Shown in pieces: positions 55,242-64,000 of a stretch of DNA of 64,000 nt. The position numbers and the translations under genes are program-made. Origin of the DNA: Mycobacterium sp. OAS707. GTDB taxonomy: Bacteria > Actinomycetota > Actinomycetes > Mycobacteriales > Mycobacteriaceae. Positions within the stretch are counted from its first letter, which is position 1. Each line of letters starts with the position of its first letter. The notes under the pieces were generated by a model. That model was not told where the DNA came from, did no database searches, and saw nothing but the letters and a program-made list of their open reading frames with translations. The stretch lies in the NCBI RefSeq assembly GCF_014873705.1, contig NZ_JADBDS010000001.1:1736001-1800000 (forward strand), given 5' to 3'.

Positions 55242-56919
55242 GGGGGCGGTTCTCCTTTGGGGTGGGCGGTGGTGAGGCGGTAGTGCTGAGAAATGCTGCG
55301 AACGGCGGTATTTCGTCGGCCGAGCACTCGACGCTGACGACTGACGGGCCATCGGTCTCCAATGCGGCGCGCAGCGCGCCTGGCAACTGATCGAGGTCCT
55401 CGACGTCCACGGAGTTCACGCCGGGGAACATCGCGGCCAGCCCTGCGCCGAATCGGCTCGGCCCAAATCGGTTGTAGCTGTAGAGGTCGTCGTAGAACAG
55501 CTGTTCGCGCGTCACGCACATCGCATGGGCATGGTTGTCGAAGAGCAGGAACGTCACCGGCAAGCGATACTGCAGCGCCGTGTGGATCTCCATGCCGTGC
55601 ATCAGGAAGGAGCCGTCGCCTGCGATGACGACGGTGCGACGACGGCGCCCGAACGCCACGCCGACGCCGGCTCCAAAGCTATATCCCATGCCGCCCATAC
55701 CGAGCGCGACGATGAATCGGCCGTCACGCCGCACGGGCAGATAGTGAATCGCCGACGCGCCGATGTTTCCCGCGTCGACGATGACGTCCGCACCGTCGGG
55801 CAGCATCTCGTCAAGCGCCCTCATCGCGTCGCGATAGCGAATACCGGGACCGTCCACGTGCGGAGGTTGCAGTTCGGTGTGCGGCACCGCGTCAGGTACC
55901 CGCACACCGAGCGTCCCGACCGACAGGGCGGCCGTCAGCAGCGACAACGAGGAGCGCAGGTCGTCGGTGTGCACGTGTTGACCCGCTACATACGGCGCAG
56001 CCGAACCGATCGAAACGACCGGAACCGACGACAGCACGTCGTCCAGACCGGCACGCGACGTCACGCCCATCCGCGTGCCCACCAGGAGGCACAATGCGCT
56101 GTCGGCGATCGCGGTTGCGACCCCCGGATGGCCCATCACACCGGTGACACCCAGTGCCGATGACGACCCCATGCCCGGTGTCCCCGCGACGTCCTTCGCG
56201 TCAGGCACCGTCGCGATCCTCGCGCGCAGCACGGCACGCAGCCGCTCGAGTTCCACGCGCGCGTCGTCACGAGCCACCTGCTCGCCCGCGATGATCGTGA
56301 TCGGCCCGCCTGCGCCCCGCAGCGCTTCTGCGATGGCCTCGGGATCGCCCGGCTGCGTCGCCGCGGTTTCGGTGACGACTCCGTTGGCACCGACCTCGGA
56401 TTGCTGAATATCCTTGGGCAGCAACAACACAGCCGGGCCGCCAGTCGCAGCGGCCGCGATCGCTTCGGGGAGCGCGGTGAAGATGTCGTCGGCCCGCATC
56501 ACCCGCTGGCAGTACACCGACACCTCGGCGAACAACGCCTCGGCATTCAAAGCGCCGTTGCGGCCGCTGGTGTCCTGGAAGGAGCCTCTGCCGTCAAGGG
56601 TGGTCGGCGGTTGTCCGATCAACGCCAGTACCGGAACCCGGCTCGCATACGCCTCGCCGAGCCCGGGAACCGTGTTCAGGCAGCCGCCGCCCGAGGTCGC
56701 GACCACCACGCCAAGCCCGGCGCCGCTGCGGCTGTAGCCGTCGGCCATGGTCGCGGCGGAGAACTCGTGCTTGGCGAGGACGGCGGTGATGTCATCGCGG
56801 AAATGCGCGGCGTCGTAGAGATCCTCGATGTTGGCCCCGTCGACACCGAAGAGATAGTCGATCCCGTTCGTCGCCAGGTACGCGACGATGTGGTCGACAA
56901 CCCGGTGCCTTCTGGCCAT
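55222..56919 (-). CDS. Thiamine diphosphate-dependent enzyme (acetolactate synthase-like)
   Basis: 565 residues with the three-domain ThDP layout. The Pyr domain has catalytic Glu52 in KHEFSAATMADGYSR. The middle domain is of the TPP_enzyme_M type (about 190-320). The PP domain has GDGSFLMHGMEIHTAL ending in a FDNH element, the Mg/ThDP motif. The family includes acetolactate synthase, benzoylformate and oxalyl-CoA decarboxylases and carboligases. No regulatory subunit gene lies nearby. First gene of the operon with SRPBCC, KAS III-like and aminotransferase. It probably forms a C-C bond or decarboxylates a keto acid. Confidence 0.85.
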   Translation of the reverse strand: MARRHRVVDHIVAYLATNGIDYLFGVDGANIEDLYDAAHFRDDITAVLAKHEFSAATMADGYSRSGAGLGVVVATSGGGCLNTVPGLGEAYASRVPVLALIGQPPTTLDGRGSFQDTSGRNGALNAEALFAEVSVYCQRVMRADDIFTALPEAIAAAATGGPAVLLLPKDIQQSEVGANGVVTETAATQPGDPEAIAEALRGAGGPITIIAGEQVARDDARVELERLRAVLRARIATVPDAKDVAGTPGMGSSSALGVTGVMGHPGVATAIADSALCLLVGTRMGVTSRAGLDDVLSSVPVVSIGSAAPYVAGQHVHTDDLRSSLSLLTAALSVGTLGVRVPDAVPHTELQPPHVDGPGIRYRDAMRALDEMLPDGADVIVDAGNIGASAIHYLPVRRDGRFIVALGMGGMGYSFGAGVGVAFGRRRRTVVIAGDGSFLMHGMEIHTALQYRLPVTFLLFDNHAHAMCVTREQLFYDDLYSYNRFGPSRFGAGLAAMFPGVNSVDVEDLDQLPGALRAALETDGPSVVSVECSADEIPPFAAFLSTTASPPPTPKENRPHVVARA

Positions 56920-56992
56920 TTCTCACTCGCTTCTCCCCGCCCCTACCAGTGACACGACTGGCAACCGAGTTGGGTTCACCAAGTGGCCCGGA

Positions 56993-57733
56993 TCACAAGT
57001 GTCGTTCGAGCAAGACCTTCCCGTCGGCAGACGAAACCAGTTGCACCGCAGCGATTTCGTCCTTCTGCATCGGGGTGGTGGCGCTCGGCAGCGCAGTGGC
57101 GCCGGACAACCCGAGCCAGGTAGCTACCTCGGTGTGGCTGCCGTCGCGGCCCACGACGACCATGCCCAGGTTCTGCGGAGGGATGGTGCCTGCCTGGCCC
57201 CATTCGCCATACGAGCACGCCATGTCGATGCGGGTGCCCCAACCGAATCCGGTCAGCGTGATCGACGCGTTGATCGGGGTATCCGACACCTTCGCCATGT
57301 CCATCGCCTGGGTGGTTTCCTGCGGGGTGTAGTCCTCCAGGCCCACGATCTCCGGACGAATGGCGATCACCACACCGACCGCCAGCAGCGCGGCGGCGAC
57401 CCCGACCGCGGCCGACGTCAGCCACCGCGACCGTCTGCGGCGCCACCGCACCTTGTCGAGGATCGAGTCGAGCACCTCGGGCCGCAGCGGCGGAGTTTCG
57501 GGCGTCTCCTCATCGAGCGCACGAACGTCTTCGAGGTCCATCATCGCCAGTAGTGCAGGCACGCCGCTGATCTCGGCAACCGCCGATCGGCACCGCTCAC
57601 ACGTCTCCAGGTGGGCCTCGTACTCCCGCCGTTCGCTGCTCGTCAGTGAACCCAGGACATAGGCCGCATCCCAGGTCACGTAGCGATCGCCGTCCATCAG
57701 ATCACCGCCTAGGGGAAAACCGAATTGTGTCAT
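56993..57733 (-). CDS. rslA: Anti-sigma factor RslA (zinc-binding)
   Basis: Membrane anti-sigma factor, 246 residues. The N-terminal zinc-associated anti-sigma domain carries YEAHLETCERCRSAV (His-x3-Cys-x2-Cys), a redox-sensitive motif in this family. One membrane helix is at about 127-145 (LTSAAVGVAAALLAVGVVI), followed by an extracytoplasmic domain. The ATG at 57733 overlaps the sigL stop (ATGA). In M. tuberculosis the same pair is Rv0735-Rv0736, and RslA releases SigL on oxidation. Confidence 0.92.
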   Translation of the reverse strand: MTQFGFPLGGDLMDGDRYVTWDAAYVLGSLTSSERREYEAHLETCERCRSAVAEISGVPALLAMMDLEDVRALDEETPETPPLRPEVLDSILDKVRWRRRRSRWLTSAAVGVAAALLAVGVVIAIRPEIVGLEDYTPQETTQAMDMAKVSDTPINASITLTGFGWGTRIDMACSYGEWGQAGTIPPQNLGMVVVGRDGSHTEVATWLGLSGATALPSATTPMQKDEIAAVQLVSSADGKVLLERHL

Positions 57734-58245
57734 CGTGTCACCCCCATTTCCTGAAGATTGAGTCGCAACGCCCGAACGGCGTAATGAAGCCGGGATTTCA
57801 CCGTGCCTTCCGCGATCGAGAGATCCTTGGCGATCTGTGCGGTGGTCCAACCCTGGTAGTAGGACCGTCGAATCACTGCGCGATGTTCCTCGGAGAGCTG
57901 GCTCAGGGCCGTGCCTAGCAGCAACCTGTCCAATGCCGAGTCCACCTCGTCGGGGGCGGCACGGTCAGCGACCTGCTCGAGGTCGGGTGTGCCGGCTTCG
58001 TTGCGGTACCGCGCGCTGCGGCGCTCATCGATGATGAGGTTACGCGCCACGGTGAACAGCCAGGCCCTTGCCGACCGCTCGACCTCGTCGGTCACCTCGG
58101 GATGGCGCCAAGCACGAAGCAGCGTCTCCTGCACCACGTCCTCCGCACGCGCTTGATCCCCAGTAAGCCGCAGCGCATAGCGCCACAACGCCGCGGCATG
58201 CTCGTCATAAAGCACCCGCATCATGGCGGCTTCTGGATCGTCCAC
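57730..58245 (-). CDS. sigL: ECF sigma factor SigL
   Basis: ECF sigma factor of about 171 residues. Region 2 (about 10-80) has LYDEHAAALWRYALRLTGD, DVVQETLLRAWRHPEV and LFTVARNLIIDERR. Region 4 (about 112-165) has LSEEHRAVIRRSYYQGWTTAQIA and AEGTVKSRLHYAVRALRLNL. The C-terminal LQEMGVTR is as in SigL. The GTG at 58245 is preferred over TTG 58251 because GGAGG lies six bases upstream. Cotranslated with rslA. A SigL-type promoter lies 18 bases before it. Confidence 0.94.
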   Translation of the reverse strand: MDDPEAAMMRVLYDEHAAALWRYALRLTGDQARAEDVVQETLLRAWRHPEVTDEVERSARAWLFTVARNLIIDERRSARYRNEAGTPDLEQVADRAAPDEVDSALDRLLLGTALSQLSEEHRAVIRRSYYQGWTTAQIAKDLSIAEGTVKSRLHYAVRALRLNLQEMGVTR

Positions 58246-58262
58246 TACCAACCTCCGTCTTA

Positions 58263-58290
58263 GATACGACGTTGGTGGTGCTCGAGTTCA
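58263..58290 (-). promoter_or_regulatory. SigL-type autoregulatory promoter
   Basis: On the minus strand TGAACT (58290-58285) and CGTATC (58268-58263) are separated by 16 bases. This matches the known SigL -35/-10 pattern (TGAAC...CGT) and sits about 18 bases upstream of sigL, as expected for autoregulation. Confidence 0.65.
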
Positions 58291-58327
58291 TTACACGCGC
58301 TATGTGACCACTGCGCGGCCGAACGAA

Positions 58328-59125
58328 TTAGACGGTGAGGATGCGCGGGCCGTCGTCTGTGACGGCCACGGTGTGCTCCCAGTGTGCGGCGCGCGAACCG
58401 TCGGCCGTGACGACGGTCCACTCGTCCTCCAACACGACGGTCTTTGTGGTGCCGAGCGTGAGCATCGGTTCGATGGCCAGCACGGACCCCGGCGCAAGGT
58501 ACGGTCCGCGCCCCGGCGAGCCCTCGTTGGGCAGGAACGGGTCCATGTGCATCTGCCGGCCGATGCCGTGGCCGCCATAGCCCGCGACGATGCCGAACTT
58601 TCGGTCGTAGCGGGCCTCCGCGGCGTGCGTACCCGCCTCGATGGCATGGGAGACGTCGGTGAGCCGGTTGCCGGGCACCATGGCAGCGATGCCTGCTTCC
58701 ATCGACTCACGAGTGGCCGCTGACAGCGCTTCGTCGACGGGGATCAACGCACCGATGCCGAAGGTGACGGCAGAGTCGCCGTGCCAACCGTCGAGGATCG
58801 CGCCGCAGTCGATGGACACCAGATCACCGGCGGCCAGTATCTCGCTTGCCGACGGAATGCCATGGACCACACGGTCATTCACCGATGCGCAGATGCTTGC
58901 CGGAAAGCCGTGATAGCCGAGAAACGACGGGACACCGCCGCCGTCGCGGATGATGGATTCGGCGATCTCGTCGAGAGCCAGCGTCGACACGCCCGGCGCC
59001 GCGGCCTGGCGGACGGCCAGCAGCGCGGAGGCGACCAGCGACCCGGCCGCCGCCATTGCATCGAGTTCGCCTGCACTGCGCTGCGCGACGACCTTGCGGT
59101 TGCGCAGCCCCGGAAGGCCGATCAT
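58328..59125 (-). CDS. map: Methionine aminopeptidase type I
   Basis: Removes the initiator Met. 265 residues with the pita-bread fold. Metal ligands are in [19 protein letters not shown] (two Asp), [12 protein letters not shown] (His), AIEPML (Glu) and HWEHTVAV (Glu). The N-terminal extension of about 12 residues ([12 protein letters not shown]) lacks the SH3-binding PTP motif seen in one M. tuberculosis paralogue. ATG follows the adk stop by 3 bases, the usual secY-adk-map order. Confidence 0.95.
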   Translation of the reverse strand: MIGLPGLRNRKVVAQRSAGELDAMAAAGSLVASALLAVRQAAAPGVSTLALDEIAESIIRDGGGVPSFLGYHGFPASICASVNDRVVHGIPSASEILAAGDLVSIDCGAILDGWHGDSAVTFGIGALIPVDEALSAATRESMEAGIAAMVPGNRLTDVSHAIEAGTHAAEARYDRKFGIVAGYGGHGIGRQMHMDPFLPNEGSPGRGPYLAPGSVLAIEPMLTLGTTKTVVLEDEWTVVTADGSRAAHWEHTVAVTDDGPRILTV

Positions 59126-59128
59126 CTA

Positions 59129-59677
59129 CTACCGACCGAGCGCCCGCAGGGCCCGCGCGAACACCTCGTCGAGCGCGCCGACGGCGTCGACCCGCTGCAG
59201 GTTGTTGTGGCTGTAGTACTCCAGCAGCGGCTCGGTCTCGTCGCGGTAGACCTGCATCCGGTTGTGGATGACCTCTTCGGTGTCGTCGGCGCGACCACGG
59301 CCCTTGAGGCGCGCGAACAGCTCCTCTTCAGAGACGGAGAACTCCAGCACCGCGTCGAGCTTGGTGTTGTGGTTCTTCAGCATCTCGTCGAGCGCCTTGG
59401 CCTGCTCCACCGAACGGGGGTAGCCGTCGAGAATGAAGCCGTCAGCGGCGTCGGCCTGCTCGATGCGGTCCTCGACCAGCTTGTTCGTCAACTCCGACGG
59501 CACCAGATCACCGGCGTCGAGGTAGCGCTTCGCTTCGACACCCAGCGGGGTGCCCTCGCTGATGTTCTTGCGGAACAGGTCCCCGGTCGAGATCTGCGGG
59601 ATGCCGAGCTTCTCGGAGAGCTTCTGCGCCTGCGTGCCTTTGCCCGCGCCGGGCGGTCCCAGTAGAACGACTCTCAC
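59129..59677 (-). CDS. adk: Adenylate kinase
   Basis: Interconverts AMP, ADP and ATP. About 182 residues, the short actinobacterial form with no zinc-binding lid Cys. P-loop [12 protein letters not shown] (about 7-18), NMP-binding [21 protein letters not shown] and lid R-rich segment [19 protein letters not shown] start overlaps the secY stop (GTGA). Confidence 0.97.
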   Translation of the reverse strand: MRVVLLGPPGAGKGTQAQKLSEKLGIPQISTGDLFRKNISEGTPLGVEAKRYLDAGDLVPSELTNKLVEDRIEQADAADGFILDGYPRSVEQAKALDEMLKNHNTKLDAVLEFSVSEEELFARLKGRGRADDTEEVIHNRMQVYRDETEPLLEYYSHNNLQRVDAVGALDEVFARALRALGR

Positions 59678-61011
59678 TTCAGGAACCCTTCGTAGTTGCG
59701 TTGCATCAGCTGGCTCTCGATCTGTTTCACGGTATCCAGTGCGACGCCGATCATGATCAGAACTGCGGTTCCGCCGAACGGAATGTTCTGCACACCGCCG
59801 CCGCCGCTGATGTCGAGGAACATGTTGGGCAGCACGGCGATCACGCCCAGGTAGATCGAGCCCGGCAGGGTAATGCGACTCAGCACGTAGCGCAGGTAGT
59901 CGGCGGTGGGTTTGCCGGGGCGGATGCCGGGAATGAAGCCGCCGAACTTCTTCATCTCGTCCGCACGTTCGTCCGGGTTGAACGTGATCGACACGTAGAA
60001 GTAGGTGAAGAAGATGATCAGCCCGAAGTAGATCGCGATGTACGCCGGATCGGATGGGTTGGTCAGGTGTTGGGCGATGAAGCGGGACCACCAGCTGTTG
60101 CCGGAATTGGCATTTCCGCCCTGGATCAGCTGGGTGATCAGATGCGGGATGTAGATCAGCGAGGACGCGAAGATCACCGGGATGACGCCGGCCTGGTTGA
60201 CCTTGAGCGGCAGATACGTCGACGTGCCGCCGTACATGCGTCGGCCGACCATGCGCTTGGCGTACTGCACCGGGATGCGTCGTTGGCCCTGCTCGACGAA
60301 CACCACGCCGACGATGATCGCCAGCGTCGCCAGGCAGACAACGCCGAATGCCAGGCCGCCGCGGCTGTCGAAGATCGTCTTGTACTCGACCGGGATACGC
60401 GCCGCGATGCCGGCGAAGATCAGCAGCGACATGCCGTTGCCGATACCGCGCTCGGTGACCAGCTCGCCCATCCACATCAGCAACGACGCGGCTGCCGTCA
60501 TCACGAGCACCATGACGACCATCGTGAAGATGTTCAGGCCCTCGCTCTGGCCCTGGATGATGTCCAGGGTGCAGCTCGGGAAGAGCCCACCGTTGGCGGC
60601 CAGCGCCACCACACTGGTGGCCTGAAGGATCGCAAGCGCAACCGCGAGATAACGCGTGTACTGCGTCATCTTGGTCTGGCCCGCCTGGCCCTCCTTGCGC
60701 AGCTGCTCGAAGCGCGGAATGACCACGGTCAGCAGCTGCACGATGATGCTCGCGGTGATGTACGGCATGATGCCGACCGCGAACACGGTTAGGTGCAACA
60801 GTGCACCGCCGGAGAACAGGTTGATCAGCGAGTAGATCTGCGCCGAGTCACCGCCGCTGACCTGCTCGACGCACTTCTGTACGTTCGGGTAGTTGACGCC
60901 CGGCGAGGGGATCGAGGCACCGATCCGGTACAGAATCACGATGCCAATCGTGAATAGGATCTTTCGCCTCAGGTCGACTGTCCTGAGCGAAGAGATGAAA
61001 GCCGAGAGCAC
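59674..61011 (-). CDS. secY: Preprotein translocase subunit SecY
   Basis: Pore-forming subunit of the SecYEG channel. About 445 residues with ten membrane helices and the signature [23 protein letters not shown] loop. The GTG at 61011 has AGGAGG seven bases upstream and gives [17 protein letters not shown], the standard actinobacterial N-terminus; the frame continues 19 codons further upstream without support. The 281-bp interval to the divergent methyltransferase gene probably holds its promoter. Confidence 0.97.
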   Translation of the reverse strand: MLSAFISSLRTVDLRRKILFTIGIVILYRIGASIPSPGVNYPNVQKCVEQVSGGDSAQIYSLINLFSGGALLHLTVFAVGIMPYITASIIVQLLTVVIPRFEQLRKEGQAGQTKMTQYTRYLAVALAILQATSVVALAANGGLFPSCTLDIIQGQSEGLNIFTMVVMVLVMTAAASLLMWMGELVTERGIGNGMSLLIFAGIAARIPVEYKTIFDSRGGLAFGVVCLATLAIIVGVVFVEQGQRRIPVQYAKRMVGRRMYGGTSTYLPLKVNQAGVIPVIFASSLIYIPHLITQLIQGGNANSGNSWWSRFIAQHLTNPSDPAYIAIYFGLIIFFTYFYVSITFNPDERADEMKKFGGFIPGIRPGKPTADYLRYVLSRITLPGSIYLGVIAVLPNMFLDISGGGGVQNIPFGGTAVLIMIGVALDTVKQIESQLMQRNYEGFLK

Positions 61012-61292
61012 TCTTCCTCCTGCGCAGCCGACCCGTAGTTCCCGGCGTGCGAATGGGGCTGGTTTCACCAGCGTCTTGGTTTAAGTCCTGCGCGCACCCC
61101 TGTCAGGCTCGTAGCCTGCGAAGTCACGCGTCAAACAGTCTACGAGACTAACAGTTGAGGTTGTTCCGCCCCGCATCCATCGTGGGCAACCGCGGCACGG
61201 ACTGCATTCAGAATCCGAGCGTACAGTCGGCGACGGGTCATTACATCACCTAAGTAACGGCCTTCTACTACGTCGATAAGGGGTTTTGCGGC

Positions 61293-62228
61293 ATGGCACG
61301 CACGGACAACGACTCGTGGGATCTGGCATCCAGCGTTGGGGCGACGGCCACCATGGTGGCGGCGGCCCGCGCGATGGCCACCACAGCCGAGCATCCGTTG
61401 ATCGACGATCCTTACGCCGAACCGCTCGTCCGTGCAGTGGGCGTGGACTTCTTCACCCGCCTCGTCACCGGTGAGTTGCGCCCCGAGGACCTCGACATCG
61501 ACAGCCAGTCGGTCGGCATGCAACGGATGGCCGACAACATGGCGGTGCGGACCAAGTTCTTCGACGACTTCTTTCTTGGCGCGGGGGCGGCCGGCGTCCG
61601 TCAAGCCGTGATTCTCGCTTCGGGGCTGGATTCCCGCGCATACCGGCTCGCGTGGCCGGCAGGGACCACGGTCTATGAGATCGACCAGCCCGAGGTGATC
61701 GAGTTCAAGACCCGCGTGCTCGCCGACCTTGGTGCCGAACCGACCGCGAAGCGGCGCACCGTCGCGATGGACCTGCGTTACGACTGGCCCTCCGCGCTCA
61801 TCGAGGAGGGTTTCGACCCGAACCAGCCGACGGCATGGAGTGCAGAAGGACTGCTCGGATACCTACCGCCTGATGCACAGGACCGACTGCTGGACACCAT
61901 CACCGAACTCAGCGCGCCCGGCAGCTGGGTGGCGGTGGAAAGCGTGCCGAACATCAATCCCGACGATCACGAGAGGGCGATCCAGCGCATGCAGGCCGCT
62001 TCGGCGCGGTGGCGCGACCACGGCTTCGACCTCGATTTCGCCGAACTCGTCTACCTCGGTGATCGCAACGAGGCAGCCGCCTATCTCGGTGAGCACGGCT
62101 GGCAGTTGAGCCGAAACAGCGTCACGGAGCTGTTCGCCGCCTACGGGATGCCGCCTCTCGAAGTCGACGACGAGGGAAACTTCGGCGATCTGCAGTACGT
62201 CAGGGGCGTGCTGAAAGGAGCGCACTGA
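61293..62228 (+). CDS. Putative SAM-dependent methyltransferase (TIGR00027 family), copy 1
   Basis: 311 residues of the leucine carboxyl methyltransferase-like family common in mycobacteria. The N-terminal [20 protein letters not shown] is diagnostic. The SAM-binding region is [15 protein letters not shown], then [17 protein letters not shown] and [27 protein letters not shown] upstream. Syntenic with Rv0731c beside secY. Substrate unknown. First of three tandem copies. Confidence 0.9.
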   Translation: MARTDNDSWDLASSVGATATMVAAARAMATTAEHPLIDDPYAEPLVRAVGVDFFTRLVTGELRPEDLDIDSQSVGMQRMADNMAVRTKFFDDFFLGAGAAGVRQAVILASGLDSRAYRLAWPAGTTVYEIDQPEVIEFKTRVLADLGAEPTAKRRTVAMDLRYDWPSALIEEGFDPNQPTAWSAEGLLGYLPPDAQDRLLDTITELSAPGSWVAVESVPNINPDDHERAIQRMQAASARWRDHGFDLDFAELVYLGDRNEAAAYLGEHGWQLSRNSVTELFAAYGMPPLEVDDEGNFGDLQYVRGVLKGAH

Positions 62229-63124
62229 TGACCCGATCCGATGCCGACAGTTGGGATCTGGCGTCGAGCGTGGGGGCGACGGCCACCATGGTCGCCGCGG
62301 CGCGGGCGCTGGCCAGCCTCGAGCAAGAGCCGCTGATCAATGACCCGTTCGCCGCGGATCTGGTGCGGGCGGTCGGCGTCGACTTCTTCACCCGGCTGGT
62401 GAACGGCGAGATCCCGCTACCGGAGGGGGACGGTCCTCGGCTGATGGGCAGCGTGATCGCGGTGCGCACCCGCTTCTTCGATGATTTCTTCACCGAAGCA
62501 GGCGCGGCGGGCATCGCGCAGGCGGTGATTCTGGCCAGTGGATTGGACTCGCGGCCGTACCGGTTGGCGTGGGCGCCTGGCACGGTCGTCTACGAGATCG
62601 ACCAGCCGCAGGTGATCGAATTCAAGACCACGACGATGACCGCGATCGGCGCGACACCGACCGCGCAGCGCCGCACCGTCGCCATCGACCTGCGCGAGGA
62701 CTGGCCGGCCGCGTTGCGCGCCTGTGGTTTTGATGAAGCTCAGCCCACCGCGTGGAGCGCAGAAGGCTTGCTGCCGTATCTGCCGCCGGATGCCCAGGAC
62801 CGGCTGTTCGACAACATCACCGCGCTCAGCGCGCCTGGCAGTCGACTCGCCACCGAATATCACCCCGATGCGGGTGCTGCGGTCGCGGAGCGGACGAAAC
62901 GCTTGGGCGGACAGTGGCGCGAACATGGGTTTGACGTCGACTTGTCGCAGCTGTTCATTCCCGGCGAGCGCAGCCACGTGGGCGAATACCTGACCGGACA
63001 CGGCTGGCAGGTGTCGACGCGAACGCGGCGCGAGGTGTTCGCCGGCTACGGCAGGGAATTTCCCGTTACCGACGACGTTGCGCCGCTCAGTACCTCACTG
63101 GCGGTCATCGCGACACGAAAGTAG
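62228..63124 (+). CDS. Putative SAM-dependent methyltransferase (TIGR00027 family), copy 2
   Basis: 298 residues, close paralogue of copy 1, differing by a shorter loop after the first domain. Motifs [47 protein letters not shown] and [18 protein letters not shown]. Its ATG shares a base with the copy-1 stop (TGATG), so the two are translationally coupled. Probably acts on a lipid or small acid, but the acceptor is not known. Confidence 0.9.
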   Translation: MTRSDADSWDLASSVGATATMVAAARALASLEQEPLINDPFAADLVRAVGVDFFTRLVNGEIPLPEGDGPRLMGSVIAVRTRFFDDFFTEAGAAGIAQAVILASGLDSRPYRLAWAPGTVVYEIDQPQVIEFKTTTMTAIGATPTAQRRTVAIDLREDWPAALRACGFDEAQPTAWSAEGLLPYLPPDAQDRLFDNITALSAPGSRLATEYHPDAGAAVAERTKRLGGQWREHGFDVDLSQLFIPGERSHVGEYLTGHGWQVSTRTRREVFAGYGREFPVTDDVAPLSTSLAVIATRK

Positions 63125-63131
63125 GAGACTC

Positions 63132-64000
63132 ATGGCCCGAACCGAGGGTGACACCTGGGATCTGGCGTCCAGCGTGGGTGCGACCGCAACCGGCGTGGCC
63201 GCCTCCCGCGCGTTGGCGTCCAAACAGCCCAATCCGCTTATCAACGACCCCTACGCCGACGCGCTCGTCAAGGCGGTCGGTCTCGAACATCTCAACAAGT
63301 TCGCCGACGGCGAACTGGAGTACGGCGACGATCCGCTGTTCAACCGCCAGCAGATATGTGAGCAGATCGCCGTGCGCACAAGGTTTTTCGATGACTTTTT
63401 CATCGGGGCCGTATCCGCAGGTATTCGCCAGGCGGTGATTCTGGCATCAGGTTTGGACACCCGCGCCTATCGGCTTCCCTGGCCGCGGGAAGCGGTGGTG
63501 TTCGAAGTCGACCAGCCACAAGTGATCGAGTTCAAGACCCGCGTGCTCGAAGGTTTGGGCGCACAACCCGCGGCCACCCGGCGGACGGTTTCCGTCGATC
63601 TGCGCGATGACTGGCCGGCGGCGTTGCGGGACAGCGGATTTGACCCACGGCTCCCCACTGCGTGGATTGCCGAGGGCCTGCTGATCTACTTGCCGCCCGA
63701 CGCTCAGGACCGGTTGTTCGACAACGTCACCGCGCTCAGCGCGCCGGGCAGCAGGCTGGCGACCGAGCACATGGATTTTCAGGGGTCGCCTGACGAGTGG
63801 GTCGAGAGGCTCTCCGAGAGGTCACGCCGCATGGGCTCCGACCTCAACCTCGCCGAGCTGTTCTACACGGCCGATCGCAACCGGGCCGACCAGTACCTGA
63901 TCTCCAAGGGCTGGGACGTCACCATCCGGCCGAACCGAAAAGCCTATGCAATCAATGGTTTCCAGTATCCCGAGGATGAGCTGACCGCCTTCGCCGGCGA
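63132..64000 (+). CDS. Putative SAM-dependent methyltransferase (TIGR00027 family), copy 3 (3' end cut)
   Basis: Third paralogue. 289 residues are readable before the window ends without a stop. [47 protein letters not shown] and [13 protein letters not shown] conserve the family motifs. It differs in the N-terminal loop ([15 protein letters not shown]). AGGAG lies upstream of the ATG after a 7-bp gap, so one transcript probably covers all three copies. Confidence 0.88.
   Translation, partial: MARTEGDTWDLASSVGATATGVAASRALASKQPNPLINDPYADALVKAVGLEHLNKFADGELEYGDDPLFNRQQICEQIAVRTRFFDDFFIGAVSAGIRQAVILASGLDTRAYRLPWPREAVVFEVDQPQVIEFKTRVLEGLGAQPAATRRTVSVDLRDDWPAALRDSGFDPRLPTAWIAEGLLIYLPPDAQDRLFDNVTALSAPGSRLATEHMDFQGSPDEWVERLSERSRRMGSDLNLAELFYTADRNRADQYLISKGWDVTIRPNRKAYAINGFQYPEDELTAFAG

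Overview
The window is high-GC actinobacterial DNA from a mycobacterium, probably a fast-growing environmental (Mycolicibacterium-type) species. The evidence is a complete ESX-4 type VII secretion core, tandem cutinase-like genes, rmlB-rmlC, sigL-rslA, mmsA-acyl-CoA dehydrogenase-mmsB, REP13E12 (DUF222/HNH) remnants, F420-dependent oxidoreductases and the mycobacterial SAM-methyltransferase family, many of them in the order known from M. tuberculosis. No rRNA, tRNA, CRISPR array, integrase or intact transposase was seen, and no gap without a gene exceeds about 300 bases.

Layout. 1-9173: ESX-4 (esxU partial, a Rv3446c-type protein, eccC4, eccD4, mycP4, eccB4). 9230-11825: hemerythrin-like protein, DUF2231-Rieske protein and a DUF4331 protein. 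11829-21025: an unusual bidirectional locus of six genes, almost all joined by 4-base start/stop overlaps (isoprenyl diphosphate synthase, three unrecognised proteins, a cyclase-AAA-TPR protein and an FAD desaturase-like oxidase). 21032-24759: a CGNR regulator divergent from an EamA exporter, then three cutinase-like genes. 24756-29372: truA and the alpha operon (rplQ, rpoA, rpsD, rpsK, rpsM, rpmJ, infA). 29609-37683: two-component-like proteins, two F420-type oxidoreductases, a methyltransferase, rmlB, rmlC and an enoyl-CoA hydratase. 37688-43542: an ornithine cyclodeaminase-like/PhzF/ArsR group and the valine-degradation operon mmsA-fadE-mmsB. 43539-45419: a decayed REP13E12 gene split by a segment carrying an alpha/beta hydrolase. 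45577-52469: oxidoreductase, hydrolases, a NarL-type two-component system and TetR and MarR regulators. 52512-56919: a compact putative biosynthetic operon (ThDP enzyme, SRPBCC protein, KAS III-like enzyme, aminotransferase). 56993-61011: rslA, sigL, map, adk, secY. 61293-64000: three tandem SAM-dependent methyltransferases, the last cut by the window end.

Two points of architecture stand out. First, secY-adk-map and infA-rpmJ-rpsM-rpsK-rpsD-rpoA-rplQ, neighbours in most bacteria, lie here on the same strand but are separated by about 29 kb of accessory and metabolic genes. Second, two gene groups look like undescribed pathways: the six-gene 11.8-21.0 kb locus, which pairs prenyl diphosphate synthesis and a flavin oxidase with a signalling ATPase and three novel proteins sharing helical and beta-rich modules, and the four-gene 52.5-56.9 kb operon, whose ketosynthase-like enzyme has Asn where KAS III enzymes have the catalytic His. 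All assignments come from reading the sequence and family knowledge; no database search was run.
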